From positions 1 to 36,461 of the forward strand of contig CAJCBL010000339.1 of NCBI GenBank assembly GCA_903960515.1: a stretch of DNA of 36,461 nt, written 5' to 3'. This DNA is from an uncultured Verrucomicrobiota bacterium (lineage in GTDB: Bacteria; Verrucomicrobiota; Verrucomicrobiia; Opitutales; Opitutaceae). Under the pieces are notes generated by a model, which was not told the DNA's origin, ran no database searches, and saw only the letters and a program-made list of their open reading frames with translations. Shown piece after piece: positions 6,786 through 14,970 of the stretch (its first letter is position 1; each line of letters begins with the position of its first letter). The position numbers were made by a program, and so were the translations under genes.

Positions 6786-9335
6786 TCACAGCAGGCTCAA
6801 TTGGCCGTCGTCGATGGGGGCCACGTGGAGCTTGCGGCGGGGACGAGTCTGCGGCGCGGGTACGGTGACGCTCGTGTCGTCGGACTCGAGTTGGGTGAGG
6901 ATCACCTTGGCGCGGTCGATCACGGTGAGCGGCAGGCCGGCGAGGCGGGCAACCTGGATACCGTAGCTGCGGTCCGCAGCGCCGGGCACCACGCGGCGCA
7001 CAAAGAGGATCTCCTCGTTCCACTCCTTCACCGCCACGGAGAAGTTGCGCAGGCGCGGCAGGAATTTGTCGAGCTGGGTGAGTTCCTGGTAGTGCGTGGC
7101 AAAGAGTGTGCGCGGGCCGGCGGCGGGAGCGCGGTGCAGGTGCTCGACCACTGCCCAGGCGATGCTCAGGCCGTCGTAGGTGGAGGTCCCGCGGCCGACT
7201 TCGTCGAGGATGATGAGGCTGCGGTCTGTGGCGTTGTTGAGGATGTTGGCGGTCTCGTTCATCTCGACCATGAAGGTCGAATTGCCGCGCGCCAAGTCGT
7301 CGCTGGCTCCCACCCGGGAGAATACGCGGTCCACCCAGCCCAGGCGGCAGCGCCGGGCCGGCACCCAGCAGCCGATGTGCGCCATGAGCACGATGAGCGC
7401 GACCTGCCGGATGTAGGTGGATTTACCGGCCATGTTCGGCCCGGTCAGCAGCATGATCTGCGCGTCGCTGCCGGCTAGTGCGGAGTCGTTGGGGACAAAG
7501 GCCTGGGTGCCGGCGATGCCTGCGGGGCTGTTGCGCAGCATCTGCTCGACCACGGGGTGGCGGCCCTCGTCGATCTCCAGGACGTCGCTGTCGTCGACGA
7601 CCGGCCGCACGTAGTCGTTCTCCCGTGCGAGCACGGACCACCCGGCGTAGACGTCGAGCTCGGCCAGGGCGTCGGCGGTCTGATGGAGGGACACGGCATC
7701 GTCGAGGACTTTGGCGACGAGGTCGGCGAAGAGGGACTGTTCGCGGGAGAGCGCGTTCTCCTCGGCGTTGAAGATCTCCTTCTCCTTCTGGCGGAGGGCC
7801 TCGGTGATGAAGCGCTCCCCGTTCACCGTGGTTTGGCGGCGGATATAGTCGGCGGGGACCAGTGCGAGGTTGGCCTTGGTGACCTCGATGTAGTAGCCGA
7901 AAGCGTTGTTGAATTTCACCTTCAGGCTGCGGATGCCGCTGCGCTCCTGCTCGGCGCGTTCGAGTTCGGCGAGCCAGGTTTTGTTGCCGGAGGTGAGGGA
8001 TTGGAGACGGTCGAGCTCGGCGTCGAATCCCGGGCGGATGTAGCCGCCCTCGGCGAGGTCGTTGGGCAACTCGTCGCGCAAGCCGGCGCGCAGGAGATCG
8101 CGCAGCGTGGGCAGGTCGGTCATACGGGCGCGAAGTGCGTCCAGACCCGGTGCGGCCGCCTGCTCGAGGGCCGCGAGGATGGCGGGCAACTGCTCCAGTG
8201 TCTCGCGCACCGCTGCGAGTTCGCGCGGGTTGCGCAGGCGGTTCTGTAGGCGCCCGAGGATACGAGGGATGTCGCGCACGTGCTTGAGGGCGTCGCGCAG
8301 CTCGGCCAGAAGCGCGGGGCGATCGAGCAGCGCGCCTACGCAGGACTGGCGGCGCTCGATCTCGGCGAGGTCCAGCGGCGGCGCGGCGAGGAAACGTTCC
8401 AGCAGGCGCGCGCCGGCGGGGGTGTGTGTGCGGTCGAGTGAGGCGAGCAGGCTGCCGGTGCGGGCGCCGGATACGGAGGCGAAGATCTCGAGGTTGCGCA
8501 GCGTGGCGGGGTCGAGCAGCAGGGCGCGGCGGCTGGAGTACTCGCGCAGGGTGCGCAGGTTCTCGGGTTTGGCGCGGAGGTTCTCAGTGGCGTAGTGGAC
8601 GAGTGCACCCGCCGGCCCGAGACCGGGATGGTCGTCGGCTAGGCCGAAACCCTGGAGATTGAGTACGCCGAGGGCGGTGCGCACCGCGTGGGCGCCGGCG
8701 GAGGTTTCGAAATGGTATCCCGGGAGTTCGGAGACGACACGCTCCTCTGCGAAGCGGACGAGCGCGTGGAGGGTGGTCTCGTGGTGGGGGGCGGCGCGCC
8801 AGACTTCGAGTGCACCCTCGGAGAGTACGATCTCGGTAGGCGCGAGGGCGTGGAGCACGGGGAGCAGGTTTTCCGGCTTCGGGTCGCTCGCCAGGCGGAA
8901 CTCGCCGGTGGAGAGATCCATCCAGGCGGCGTGCAGGCCGCGGCTATCGCGGGCGAGGGCGGCGAGGTAGCGGTTGCGCCCGGCATCGAGCTGGGCGGCG
9001 TCGAGCGTGGTGCCGGGGCTAAGGATACGGGTGACGGCGCGGCGCACGAGTTTGCCGGCCTGGGCGGCCTCGGTCTGGTCGCACATGGCAACCTTGCGGC
9101 CGGCTGCCAGGAGCTTGCCCACGTAGTTGTCGGCGGCGTGGAAGGGGATGCCGGCCATGGGGTGGCCGTTGCGCCCGGTGAGGGTGATGCCCAGAAGCTT
9201 GGAGGCGACCTCGGCGTCCTCGAAAAACATTTCGTAGAAGTCGCCCAGGCGGAAGAGCAGAATGATGTTGGGCGCGAGGCTGCGTTTAACCTCGAAGTAC
9301 TGCTGCAACATCGGAGTGAGCTTCTCGTCGGCCAT
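6786..9335 (-). CDS. mutS: DNA mismatch repair protein MutS
   Basis: MutS recognises base mismatches and small loops and, with ATP, recruits MutL. The 849-residue length is that of a full MutS1. The N-terminal mismatch-reading motif RLGDFYEMFFEDAEVAS is intact (Phe-Tyr-Glu). The connector, core and clamp segments follow. The ATPase shows TGPNMAGKSTYIRQVAL (Walker A), DEVGRGTSTYDGLSIAWAVV (Walker B and signature) and FATHYQELTQL. The start at 9335 (MADEKLTPMLQQYFEVKRSL) fits the family; the frame extends upstream only through tandem repeats. No Shine-Dalgarno sequence is visible. MutL is not in the window. A heptamer repeat block touches the 5' end of the gene. Confidence 0.97.
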   Translation of the reverse strand: MADEKLTPMLQQYFEVKRSLAPNIILLFRLGDFYEMFFEDAEVASKLLGITLTGRNGHPMAGIPFHAADNYVGKLLAAGRKVAMCDQTEAAQAGKLVRRAVTRILSPGTTLDAAQLDAGRNRYLAALARDSRGLHAAWMDLSTGEFRLASDPKPENLLPVLHALAPTEIVLSEGALEVWRAAPHHETTLHALVRFAEERVVSELPGYHFETSAGAHAVRTALGVLNLQGFGLADDHPGLGPAGALVHYATENLRAKPENLRTLREYSSRRALLLDPATLRNLEIFASVSGARTGSLLASLDRTHTPAGARLLERFLAAPPLDLAEIERRQSCVGALLDRPALLAELRDALKHVRDIPRILGRLQNRLRNPRELAAVRETLEQLPAILAALEQAAAPGLDALRARMTDLPTLRDLLRAGLRDELPNDLAEGGYIRPGFDAELDRLQSLTSGNKTWLAELERAEQERSGIRSLKVKFNNAFGYYIEVTKANLALVPADYIRRQTTVNGERFITEALRQKEKEIFNAEENALSREQSLFADLVAKVLDDAVSLHQTADALAELDVYAGWSVLARENDYVRPVVDDSDVLEIDEGRHPVVEQMLRNSPAGIAGTQAFVPNDSALAGSDAQIMLLTGPNMAGKSTYIRQVALIVLMAHIGCWVPARRCRLGWVDRVFSRVGASDDLARGNSTFMVEMNETANILNNATDRSLIILDEVGRGTSTYDGLSIAWAVVEHLHRAPAAGPRTLFATHYQELTQLDKFLPRLRNFSVAVKEWNEEILFVRRVVPGAADRSYGIQVARLAGLPLTVIDRAKVILTQLESDDTSVTVPAPQTRPRRKLHVAPIDDGQLSLL

Positions 9336-9340
9336 AGGGG

Positions 9341-9403
9341 AGGCGAAGGCTGGAGGCGGAAGCCCGGAGGCGGAAGAAGGAAATCGGGGATCGGTGGGCG
9401 GTG
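9341..9403. repeat. Heptamer tandem repeat block upstream of mutS
   Basis: Nine consecutive 7-base units in unbroken register, for example GGCGGAA (9355 and 9369), GCCCGGA, GAAGGAA, ATCGGTG and GGCGGTG. Units share GG in the middle but vary otherwise. The block begins 6 bases upstream of the mutS start codon. Confidence 0.6.
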
Positions 9404-9423
9404 GACAGCCCGTGGTTTGGCAA

Positions 9424-9468
9424 ATAGGTCCTATGGGACGCATAGGACCTATAGCACCTATGGTTTGG
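9424..9468. repeat. 9-bp-period repeat with strong hairpin
   Basis: Successive 9-mers ATAGGTCCT, ATGGGACGC, ATAGGACCT, ATAGCACCT and ATGGTTTGG. Within it ATAGGTCCTATG (9424-9435) and CATAGGACCTAT (9441-9452) are perfect 12-base inverted arms around a 5-base loop. It lies between the divergent mutS and hydrolase genes. No T-run follows, so it is not a standard terminator. Confidence 0.8.
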
Positions 9469-9520
9469 CGTGGCCCACTCGGGGCTTGGCGGGCGGGGCG
9501 CTGGGCGGTTTCGTGCCGGG

Positions 9521-10297
9521 GTGCTGCAACTTTTCCATCGGGACTTCGGCGGGGCGGGCAAACCGCCACTGGTGATCATCCACGGCCTGCTGGGCTCGTC
9601 GCGCAACTGGCAGACGGTGGGCACCGAGCTCAGCGCCCAGCGCCATGTGCTCGCCCTCGACCTGCGCAACCATGGTATGTCGCCACACGCCGAGGACCAC
9701 GACTTCGCCGCCCTGGAGGCCGACGTGATCCGCTGGCTGGATGCGCAGGGCTTGGCGCGCGTGGCGTTGATGGGGCACAGCATGGGCGGCAAGCTGGCGA
9801 TGGCGCTGGCCTGCCACCGGCCGGAGCGGGTGGAGCGGCTGGTATCTGTGGACATCGCACCGCGCGACTACGACGCCTCGAAGTTCGGGGGGATCCTCGA
9901 CGCGATGCTGGCGATCGACACGGAGAAGCTCGCTACGCGCGCTGAGGCGGAGGTGCAGCTCGAGGGCGTGGTGAAGGACTGGGCGATGATCAAGTTTCTC
10001 ACCACAAACCTGGAGCGCGGGGAGGACGGGCGTTTCCAGTGGCGGGTGAATGTGGCCACGCTGCGCGCCGAGCTCGACGAGATCGCTCGCACCTCGCTGC
10101 TTCCCGACGACCGCTATGACGGGCCTACGCTGTTTGTGATCGGCGGATACTCACGGCATGTGCGCGAGGAGGATCGGCCGGAGATCGCGGCGCGTTTCCC
10201 GCAGTCGAGCATCGTGACGGTGGCCGAGAGCGGTCACAACCCGCACATCGAGGCGCGTGAGGCGTTTGTGGAGGCGGTGAGGGGATTTCTCCGGTGA
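9521..10297 (+). CDS. Alpha/beta hydrolase (YbfF/ABHD11-like esterase)
   Basis: The 258-residue product has a complete alpha/beta-hydrolase core. PLVIIHGLLGSSRNW supplies the oxyanion-hole region, VALMGHSMGGKLAMALA carries the nucleophilic Ser in GHSMGG, LVSVDIAPRDYD supplies the probable acidic residue, and VAESGHNPHIEA the catalytic His near the C-terminus. The closest recognisable group is YbfF/ABHD11, small acyl-esterases with short-chain ester or acyl-CoA activity in vitro; the physiological substrate is unknown. The start is uncertain: GTG at 9521 gives VLQLFHRDFGGAGKPP and fits the family, while GTG at 9470 would add 17 low-complexity residues. There is no clear ribosome site. It is transcribed divergently from mutS. 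Confidence 0.88.
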   Translation: MLQLFHRDFGGAGKPPLVIIHGLLGSSRNWQTVGTELSAQRHVLALDLRNHGMSPHAEDHDFAALEADVIRWLDAQGLARVALMGHSMGGKLAMALACHRPERVERLVSVDIAPRDYDASKFGGILDAMLAIDTEKLATRAEAEVQLEGVVKDWAMIKFLTTNLERGEDGRFQWRVNVATLRAELDEIARTSLLPDDRYDGPTLFVIGGYSRHVREEDRPEIAARFPQSSIVTVAESGHNPHIEAREAFVEAVRGFLR

Positions 10298-10330
10298 TTT
10301 TCGATTTGGGATTGCCGATTTGCGATTTGG
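10296..10330. repeat. Heptamer tandem repeat block overlapping a stop codon
   Basis: Five 7-base units, GATTTTC, GATTTGG, GATTGCC, GATTTGC and GATTTGG. The first unit includes the last two bases of the TGA stop of the hydrolase gene. Confidence 0.7.
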
Positions 10331-10350
10331 CGGGAGGAACGATTGCGCAG

Positions 10351-10378
10351 TGCGGAATGCGGAATGCGGAGTGCGGAA
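10351..10378. repeat. Heptamer tandem repeat block, TGCGGAA type
   Basis: Four units in register: TGCGGAA twice, TGCGGAG, TGCGGAA. The same unit builds a longer block at 14502-14557, in the same orientation. Confidence 0.8.
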
Positions 10379-10413
10379 TGGCCGGAGGGCGCGATTGCGG
10401 CCGGAGATTGATG

Positions 10414-10458
10414 GGATCGGGCCGATCAGACGGGTTCGACCGATCAGACTGGTCCGGC
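10414..10458. repeat. 9-bp-period repeat between the hydrolase gene and holB
   Basis: Five 9-mers: GGATCGGGC, CGATCAGAC, GGGTTCGAC, CGATCAGAC and TGGTCCGGC. CGATCAGAC is repeated exactly. It resembles the blocks at 9424 and 15412 in period and in GGTCC/CGAT content but does not form a long palindrome. The rest of the gap at 10298-10504, between two convergent genes, holds heptamer blocks and no obvious terminator. Confidence 0.65.
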
Positions 10459-10504
10459 GCCTCGTACCGAGCGGGAACGGGAAACGAAACTCTAGCGAGT
10501 TTCG

Positions 10505-11506
10505 CTACGAATTAGCCCCGGCGCGGCGGGCGATGCCCACTTGCGCCCAGAGGCGCAGCGCGGTGAGAAAATACTCCTCTAGAGCCGCTGTCGTGCTTAG
10601 GTTGGCACGCAGCAGGCCGGCGCATTCCTCCAGCTTGCGAATCGCACCGATGAAGGGCGGGCGCAGCACGGCGGCGCTCTCGGCCTGCCCAGCGACGAAG
10701 GCGCGGGTGGCGAACTCGATCTGGGCCAGCAGCGATTGGCGCACGCCCACGGCGATGCCGGCCTCGATGGCTTCGAGCTCATCGTCGGTCATCGAATCCT
10801 TGGTGGCCGCGGTCTCCTGCTTGAGCGTGGTGGAAGCGGTTTCATCCAGGATACGTTCGAAGCGGGCGATGAGCGCGTAGAGCGTGAAGACTTGGGTGGC
10901 GGCACCCTTCTTGTCGGATACGCCCTCGGTGAGTTTCTGCAGCCACTCGCGGTAGAGCTCCAGCCACGCGGGGAGATCTGGATGCACGAGGGGCGTGGCA
11001 GCGGCGGGGAAGCGGAAGTGCAGGCAGCGGCTGCGGATGGTCGCGAGCAGCGAATACGGATGCGTGGTGAGCAGGATGAGCGTGGTGTCGCGCGGCGGCT
11101 CCTCGAGCGTCTTGAGGAAGGCGTTGGAGGTGGCGGCGTTCATCCGGTCGGCCTCGAAGACGACGCCCACCTTGTGCCGGCCCACCTGCGGGGTGAGGTC
11201 GATGCGCGAGAGGAAGCCGCGCATGGTGTTCTCGGCGGCGCCGCCGCCGGATTCGCCGATCTTGATCTGGCGCATCTTGCCCTCGGGGCGCAGGGCGATG
11301 AAGTCGGGGTGTTTGAGCGGCGGGTACGTCTGAGGCGTATCGGAGGGGTTGAGCAGCCGGTCGGCCAGCGCGAGCGCGGCAGTCTCGAGAAGGGCGAAGT
11401 TGTCGCCCTGGAAGATGAGGCTGTGCGCGAGGCGGCCGTTGCCCAGGGCGCGGTCGAGCACCTTCACGGCGGAGGCGGTGGCTACGGTGTCAGGCCAGGC
11501 GTTCAT
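10505..11506 (-). CDS. holB: DNA polymerase III delta' subunit
   Basis: Delta' is the stator of the clamp loader that places the sliding clamp on DNA. The 333-residue product shows the AAA+ clamp-loader layout: LGNGRLAHSLIFQGDNFALL, where a P-loop would be but is degenerate as expected for delta'; DKVGVVFEADRMN-like KVGVVFEADRMNAATSNAFL; then KTLEEPPRDTTLILLTTHPY and the clamp-loader SRC motif in LLATIRSRCLHFRFP. The four-Cys zinc module of E. coli delta' is absent. The C-terminal helical collar domain is poorly conserved. The ATG at 11506 overlaps the end of tmk by 17 bp; tmk-holB is a widespread pair. Part of the upstream frame is a shadow of tmk. Confidence 0.93.
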   Translation of the reverse strand: MNAWPDTVATASAVKVLDRALGNGRLAHSLIFQGDNFALLETAALALADRLLNPSDTPQTYPPLKHPDFIALRPEGKMRQIKIGESGGGAAENTMRGFLSRIDLTPQVGRHKVGVVFEADRMNAATSNAFLKTLEEPPRDTTLILLTTHPYSLLATIRSRCLHFRFPAAATPLVHPDLPAWLELYREWLQKLTEGVSDKKGAATQVFTLYALIARFERILDETASTTLKQETAATKDSMTDDELEAIEAGIAVGVRQSLLAQIEFATRAFVAGQAESAAVLRPPFIGAIRKLEECAGLLRANLSTTAALEEYFLTALRLWAQVGIARRAGANS

Positions 11507-12125
11507 GGACGATGTTCCAGATGGCGGATTCGACCTCGGTGGTCGGGCGGGTGCTGTCGAGCACGGCGATGCGGCGTGGCTCGGCCTGGGCGAGTGAGAG
11601 GTAGCCTTCGCGCACGCGGCGGAAGAAGTCGCCGTCCTCTCGCTCGATGCGGTCGGCCTTGCCCTCGCCGCGGTTGCGCACGCGGGACTGGCTGACTTCG
11701 ACGGGTACGTCGAGGACGAGGGTGAGGTCGGGCCGGCATTCGCCCACGGCAAACCGGTTGATGGCGGCCACGGCCTCGGGGGCGAGGCGGCGGGCGGCCC
11801 CTTGGTAGACTGTGGTCGAGTCGAGGAAGCGGTCGCAGACGACGACTTGGCCGGAGGCTAGCGCCGGGGCGATCCGCTCGCGGACGAGTTCGGCTCGGGC
11901 GGCGGTGAAAAGGAGCAGCTCGGCTTCGGGGCTCATGATACCGCCGGAGCGGTGGTGCAGGAGCAGGTGGCGGATCTCCTCGCCCAGCGGGGTGCCGCCG
12001 GGTTCGCGGGTGACGAAAGTCTCCGCGCCCGCGGCATGCAGGCGGCGCACGAGGCGCTGGATGTGCGTGCTCTTGCCGCTGCCCTCGGAACCTTCGAACG
12101 TGATGAATTTGCCGCGCAGGTTCAC
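11490..12125 (-). CDS. tmk: Thymidylate kinase
   Basis: Tmk phosphorylates dTMP to dTDP, an essential step of dTTP synthesis. The 211-residue length is typical. Motifs are ITFEGSEGSGKSTHIQRL (P-loop GSEGSGKS), VTREPGGTPLGEEIRHLLL (TREPGG), VVVCDRFLDSTTVYQGAAR (the DRx motif that binds dTMP and magnesium), and a lid-like DRIEREDGDFFRRVREGYL. The gene overlaps holB by 17 bp, supplying nucleotide synthesis and a replication subunit from one transcript. It is divergent from tolQ across a 345-bp gap. Confidence 0.97.
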   Translation of the reverse strand: MNLRGKFITFEGSEGSGKSTHIQRLVRRLHAAGAETFVTREPGGTPLGEEIRHLLLHHRSGGIMSPEAELLLFTAARAELVRERIAPALASGQVVVCDRFLDSTTVYQGAARRLAPEAVAAINRFAVGECRPDLTLVLDVPVEVSQSRVRNRGEGKADRIEREDGDFFRRVREGYLSLAQAEPRRIAVLDSTRPTTEVESAIWNIVHERLA

Positions 12126-12470
12126 GAGTGATTAGGGTCGGTGTGGGGGGCGAGGTGCAGGGAAGCTAGGCAAAGGGCGGTGAAATCGTGCCGCAAACGA
12201 AAACGCCGGCATCCGCCGCACTTCGGCCGGCATCAAACCAGCAGGACCTCCGGTTTATCGCAGTCGGAATCTGGAGATGCGCCGCGCCGCCCTTTCCCGC
12301 GATTGCTGGGGAGGGTTGTGCAGCCCCCCCAGTTTGACCGGGCCTTAGGGCATGCTCACCTGGGTGAGGGACCGAGTGGGGCTGCTTGTGGTCGGGAGTT
12401 TGGCCCGTGCGCTGCGGTTGGTGGGAAATTCCGTTGAAGCGCCGCCGCAAACGTCCCAACACTGCGCCCA
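12126..12470. other. Divergent intergenic region between tmk and tolQ
   Basis: These 345 bp must hold the promoters of both tmk (minus) and the tol operon (plus). Overlapping short frames on both strands look like chance. A GC-rich inverted segment, GCCGGC at about 12206 and 12228, and a C-run near 12324-12330 are visible, but no confident promoter, riboswitch or terminator can be assigned. Confidence 0.4.
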
Positions 12471-13205
12471 ATGTCAGGTCCACTTTCCTCCTCCGTGTTC
12501 CTCGCCGCCAACGTCAACATCATCGAGATCTTCGTTGGCACCGACAGCGTCGGCCAGGCTATTACCTGCCTGCTCGGGCTGTTTAGCGTCTTTGCCTGGT
12601 CGGTAATGATCGGAAAATACTTCGAGCTTAAGAAGCTTAAGCGCTTCAACGAGGACTTTGAATACCGCCTGCGCGAGGAGCGCCGCCTCTTCGATCTGCC
12701 TGCGCTCTTCCGCGAGAAGCGCACCATCCCCTACGGCGACCTGTTTGCCGATGCGATGGAGGCCTACGCCCGCGCCGCGCAGATCGGGCAGGAGAGGGGC
12801 GAGCAGAACATCCGCTCGCGTATCGAACACGCCGAGAACGCCCTGCAGCGCGCGCTTGGGCGCCAGGTGCTGCGCTACGAGACCAGCATGATCTTCCTCG
12901 CCTCGATCGTATCCGGAGCCCCGTTCCTCGGGCTGCTCGGCACGGTGTGGGGCGTGATGGTGGCGTTCAGCTCGGTGGCCACGGCGCAGTCGGCCTCGAT
13001 CCAGACCCTGGCCCCCGGTGTATCGGCGGCGTTGATCACCACGATCGCCGGCCTGATCGTCGCCATCCCCTCGGTGTTCGGCTACAACTTCCTGCTCAAC
13101 CAGGTGAAGGTGCTCATCACCGAGCTGGAGAACTACGCCAGCAGTCTCGCCGACCGCATCGAGCTCGAGACCGCCGCGAGCACCACTCCGACCAATCAGG
13201 ACTGA
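12471..13205 (+). CDS. tolQ: TolQ/ExbB/MotA-family proton channel
   Basis: This inner-membrane protein forms, with TolR/ExbD, a proton-driven motor that energises envelope processes. The 244 residues show three membrane segments: AITCLLGLFSVFAWSVMIGK near 30-50, FLASIVSGAPFLGLLGTVWG near 142-162 and LAPGVSAALITTIAGLIVAI near 180-200, with a large cytoplasmic loop between the first two. GLLGTVWGVMVAF and SAALITTIAGLIVAIPS are the classic MotA/TolQ/ExbB signatures. TolR follows by 8 bp and a TonB/TolA-like gene after that. TolQ is preferred to ExbB from the operon order and length, but the two cannot be separated firmly. Confidence 0.9.
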   Translation: MSGPLSSSVFLAANVNIIEIFVGTDSVGQAITCLLGLFSVFAWSVMIGKYFELKKLKRFNEDFEYRLREERRLFDLPALFREKRTIPYGDLFADAMEAYARAAQIGQERGEQNIRSRIEHAENALQRALGRQVLRYETSMIFLASIVSGAPFLGLLGTVWGVMVAFSSVATAQSASIQTLAPGVSAALITTIAGLIVAIPSVFGYNFLLNQVKVLITELENYASSLADRIELETAASTTPTNQD

Positions 13206-13213
13206 AGCTGGCC

Positions 13214-13636
13214 ATGGCACGCACCTTCAAACGTCAGCGCGGTCTGCATCCGGTGGCGGAGCTCAACATCACCAACATGGTCGATCTGGGTTTCACTCTG
13301 CTGATCATCTTCATGATCGCCACGCCGCTGATACAGCAGAACCAGTCGATTCCCCTCGATCTACCGGTGGTTCATGGCACTTCACAGCAGAAGAAGCCGG
13401 AGGAGGCCCAGCTCGTCACTGTTGATCGCAACGGCAACTACTACTGGAGCGGGCGCCGCACCAACCTCGCCCAGATGCGGGTAAACTTGGCGGCGCTGGC
13501 GGAGATGCCCAAGCCGCCCGTGATCCGGATCGAAGCCGATTTCACCCTTCAGTATCAGCAGGTGGTCAGTGTGCTCGACGAGGTGAAGCGGGTAGGCCTG
13601 AGCCGTATCAGCCTGGATACCCAGGTGTCGAAATAG
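13214..13636 (+). CDS. tolR: TolR/ExbD-family transport protein
   Basis: The 140-residue partner of the upstream channel has a short cytoplasmic N-terminus, one membrane helix (NMVDLGFTLLIIFMIATPLI) with the conserved proton-carrying Asp at about residue 24, and a periplasmic domain ending VLDEVKRVGLSRISLDTQ. In TolR/ExbD proteins this Asp is essential for coupling proton flow to force. The start at 13214 gives the expected positively charged leader MARTFKRQ; the frame is open upstream only as a shadow of tolQ. Confidence 0.9.
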   Translation: MARTFKRQRGLHPVAELNITNMVDLGFTLLIIFMIATPLIQQNQSIPLDLPVVHGTSQQKKPEEAQLVTVDRNGNYYWSGRRTNLAQMRVNLAALAEMPKPPVIRIEADFTLQYQQVVSVLDEVKRVGLSRISLDTQVSK

Positions 13637-13664
13637 GCTTCCCCGGCCTAGCTTTCCGCCATCC

Positions 13665-14495
13665 ATGCGAGCCAGTTCACCAGGCGCCATAGCCCTCTCG
13701 GCCACCTTCCATGCCGCAGCCATCGCTGTGGTCGTGGCAACGTCGATGTGGGTGCAGAAGGCGACGGAGATCAACCCGAAGGTCTTCGACCTCGTGAACG
13801 CCGAGGACATTGAGATCGGCGACCATTTCGAGATGCCGGGGGCGATTTCGAAGAATCCCGGAGTGAAGGACCCCGCCGTGAAATTCAAGAAGTCGAAAGT
13901 GAAGCCGGTGAAGATTCCGTCAGCGCAGGAGATCGCAGCGGCCGAGGCCAAGGAGGAGAAGGAGGCGGCCAAGGAGGCGGCGAAAGCCGCAAAGGATAGG
14001 CCGTCGAAAAACGCGCCGGCTCTCAAAAACAAGGCGACCAGCTATGCCGATTTCCAAAAGCAGAATTCCAAACAGCTCGCCAGCAACCAGAAGGTTCGCA
14101 GCGGCGGGGCGAAGGGATCGTCAGCCCCCGGTATCGATTCCAAGGGGATAGTGGACGATCTCATGAAGTCGGCCGCCGGGCCCCGCGGCGACGGCGGCGG
14201 CACGGGCGGTACCAAGGCCATGATCGTAGCGCTCGATGCCTACTTCGGCCGGTTGATAAGTGCGCTGCGCGCGGCCCATGAGATGCCCGATTCGGTGAAC
14301 GACCTGCTTGTCGCCAAAGTTTCCTTCTATCTGGCTTCCGACGGGTCGATCTCGGCGGTGGTGATCACCAAGTCGTCCGGGGATGCCGACTATGACCAGT
14401 CGGTGATCGAGGCCTTCCACAAGGTACGCTCCATCGGGGCGGTGCCCGGGGCGAAGAGCGGCAAGTACGAGATCAACTTCAAGATGACGGAGTAG
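13665..14495 (+). CDS. TonB/TolA-like energy transducer
   Basis: The 276-residue product has the three-part design of TolA and TonB. An N-terminal membrane anchor (IALSATFHAAAIAVVVATSM, residues 9-28) is followed by a long, charged Lys/Ala/Glu-rich helical region (about 85-115, EAKEEKEAAKEAAKAAKDR). The C-terminal periplasmic domain (about 185-276: ALDAYFGRLISALRAAHEMP, VAKVSFYLASDGSISAVVIT, YDQSVIEAFHKV) is of TonB/TolA C-terminal type. It should span the periplasm and pass force from TolQR to outer-membrane partners. The KEA-rich helix favours TolA; tolB and pal, usual followers, are absent, so a specific symbol is withheld. A heptamer repeat begins 6 bp after its stop. Confidence 0.82.
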   Translation: MRASSPGAIALSATFHAAAIAVVVATSMWVQKATEINPKVFDLVNAEDIEIGDHFEMPGAISKNPGVKDPAVKFKKSKVKPVKIPSAQEIAAAEAKEEKEAAKEAAKAAKDRPSKNAPALKNKATSYADFQKQNSKQLASNQKVRSGGAKGSSAPGIDSKGIVDDLMKSAAGPRGDGGGTGGTKAMIVALDAYFGRLISALRAAHEMPDSVNDLLVAKVSFYLASDGSISAVVITKSSGDADYDQSVIEAFHKVRSIGAVPGAKSGKYEINFKMTE

Positions 14496-14501
14496 GGGAA
14501 C

Positions 14502-14557
14502 TGCGGAATGCGGAGTGCGGAATTCGGAACTCGGAATGGGGAACGCGGAGTGCGGAG
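14502..14557. repeat. Heptamer tandem repeat block, TGCGGAA type, eight units
   Basis: Eight 7-base units in unbroken register: TGCGGAA, TGCGGAG, TGCGGAA, TTCGGAA, CTCGGAA, TGGGGAA, CGCGGAG, TGCGGAG. It starts 6 bases after the TonB-like gene's stop. Confidence 0.85.
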
Positions 14558-14843
14558 TGGGCGGAGGGACCAGGCGCGGGATTCGGATCGCGAAATGGCG
14601 GAGGAGCCAACCCGGTGGTTGAACTTCGATGACGGCTGGCCGGTTGCGTGGGCGTGGGCCCTTTGGCAGCGGCGGTTAGGTTTGCCGTGCGCGGGACCCC
14701 GTGCTGAAACAGCGGGTACGGTAGGCGCAGCGCCCGGCGAATTCCCCTGCTGTGTGCAGGGCCCAGTTGCCTTGGGATTTCGCGTGGCGGAGCGGAGCGC
14801 GGGAGGAGAATCACACTAAATGACGATTTTTCAAAAATGCGTG
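14558..14843. other. Intergenic stretch with no gene seen
   Basis: Between the heptamer block and the tRNA-Gly promoter, I see no credible gene, hairpin with T-run, or known RNA motif. Together with the flanking repeat and promoter it makes a gap of 391 bp. Confidence 0.4.
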
Positions 14844-14872
14844 TTGACGGGGTGGTGGTGGCACCACTTACT
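14844..14872 (+). promoter_or_regulatory. Likely promoter of tRNA-Gly
   Basis: TTGACG (14844-14849), a 17-base spacer, then CTTACT (14867-14872), ending 14 bases before the tRNA. The -35 matches consensus at five of six positions; the -10 is weak. Confidence 0.55.
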
Positions 14873-14886
14873 CGCCTCTCTGTTTC

Positions 14887-14962
<76 letters not shown>

Positions 14963-14970
14963 TTTGAAAG

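Noticed and set aside
12352-12606. Possible leader peptide or small gene before tolQ
   Set aside because: It overlaps the tolQ start in another frame, has no ribosome site and no stop-proximal structure suggesting attenuation.
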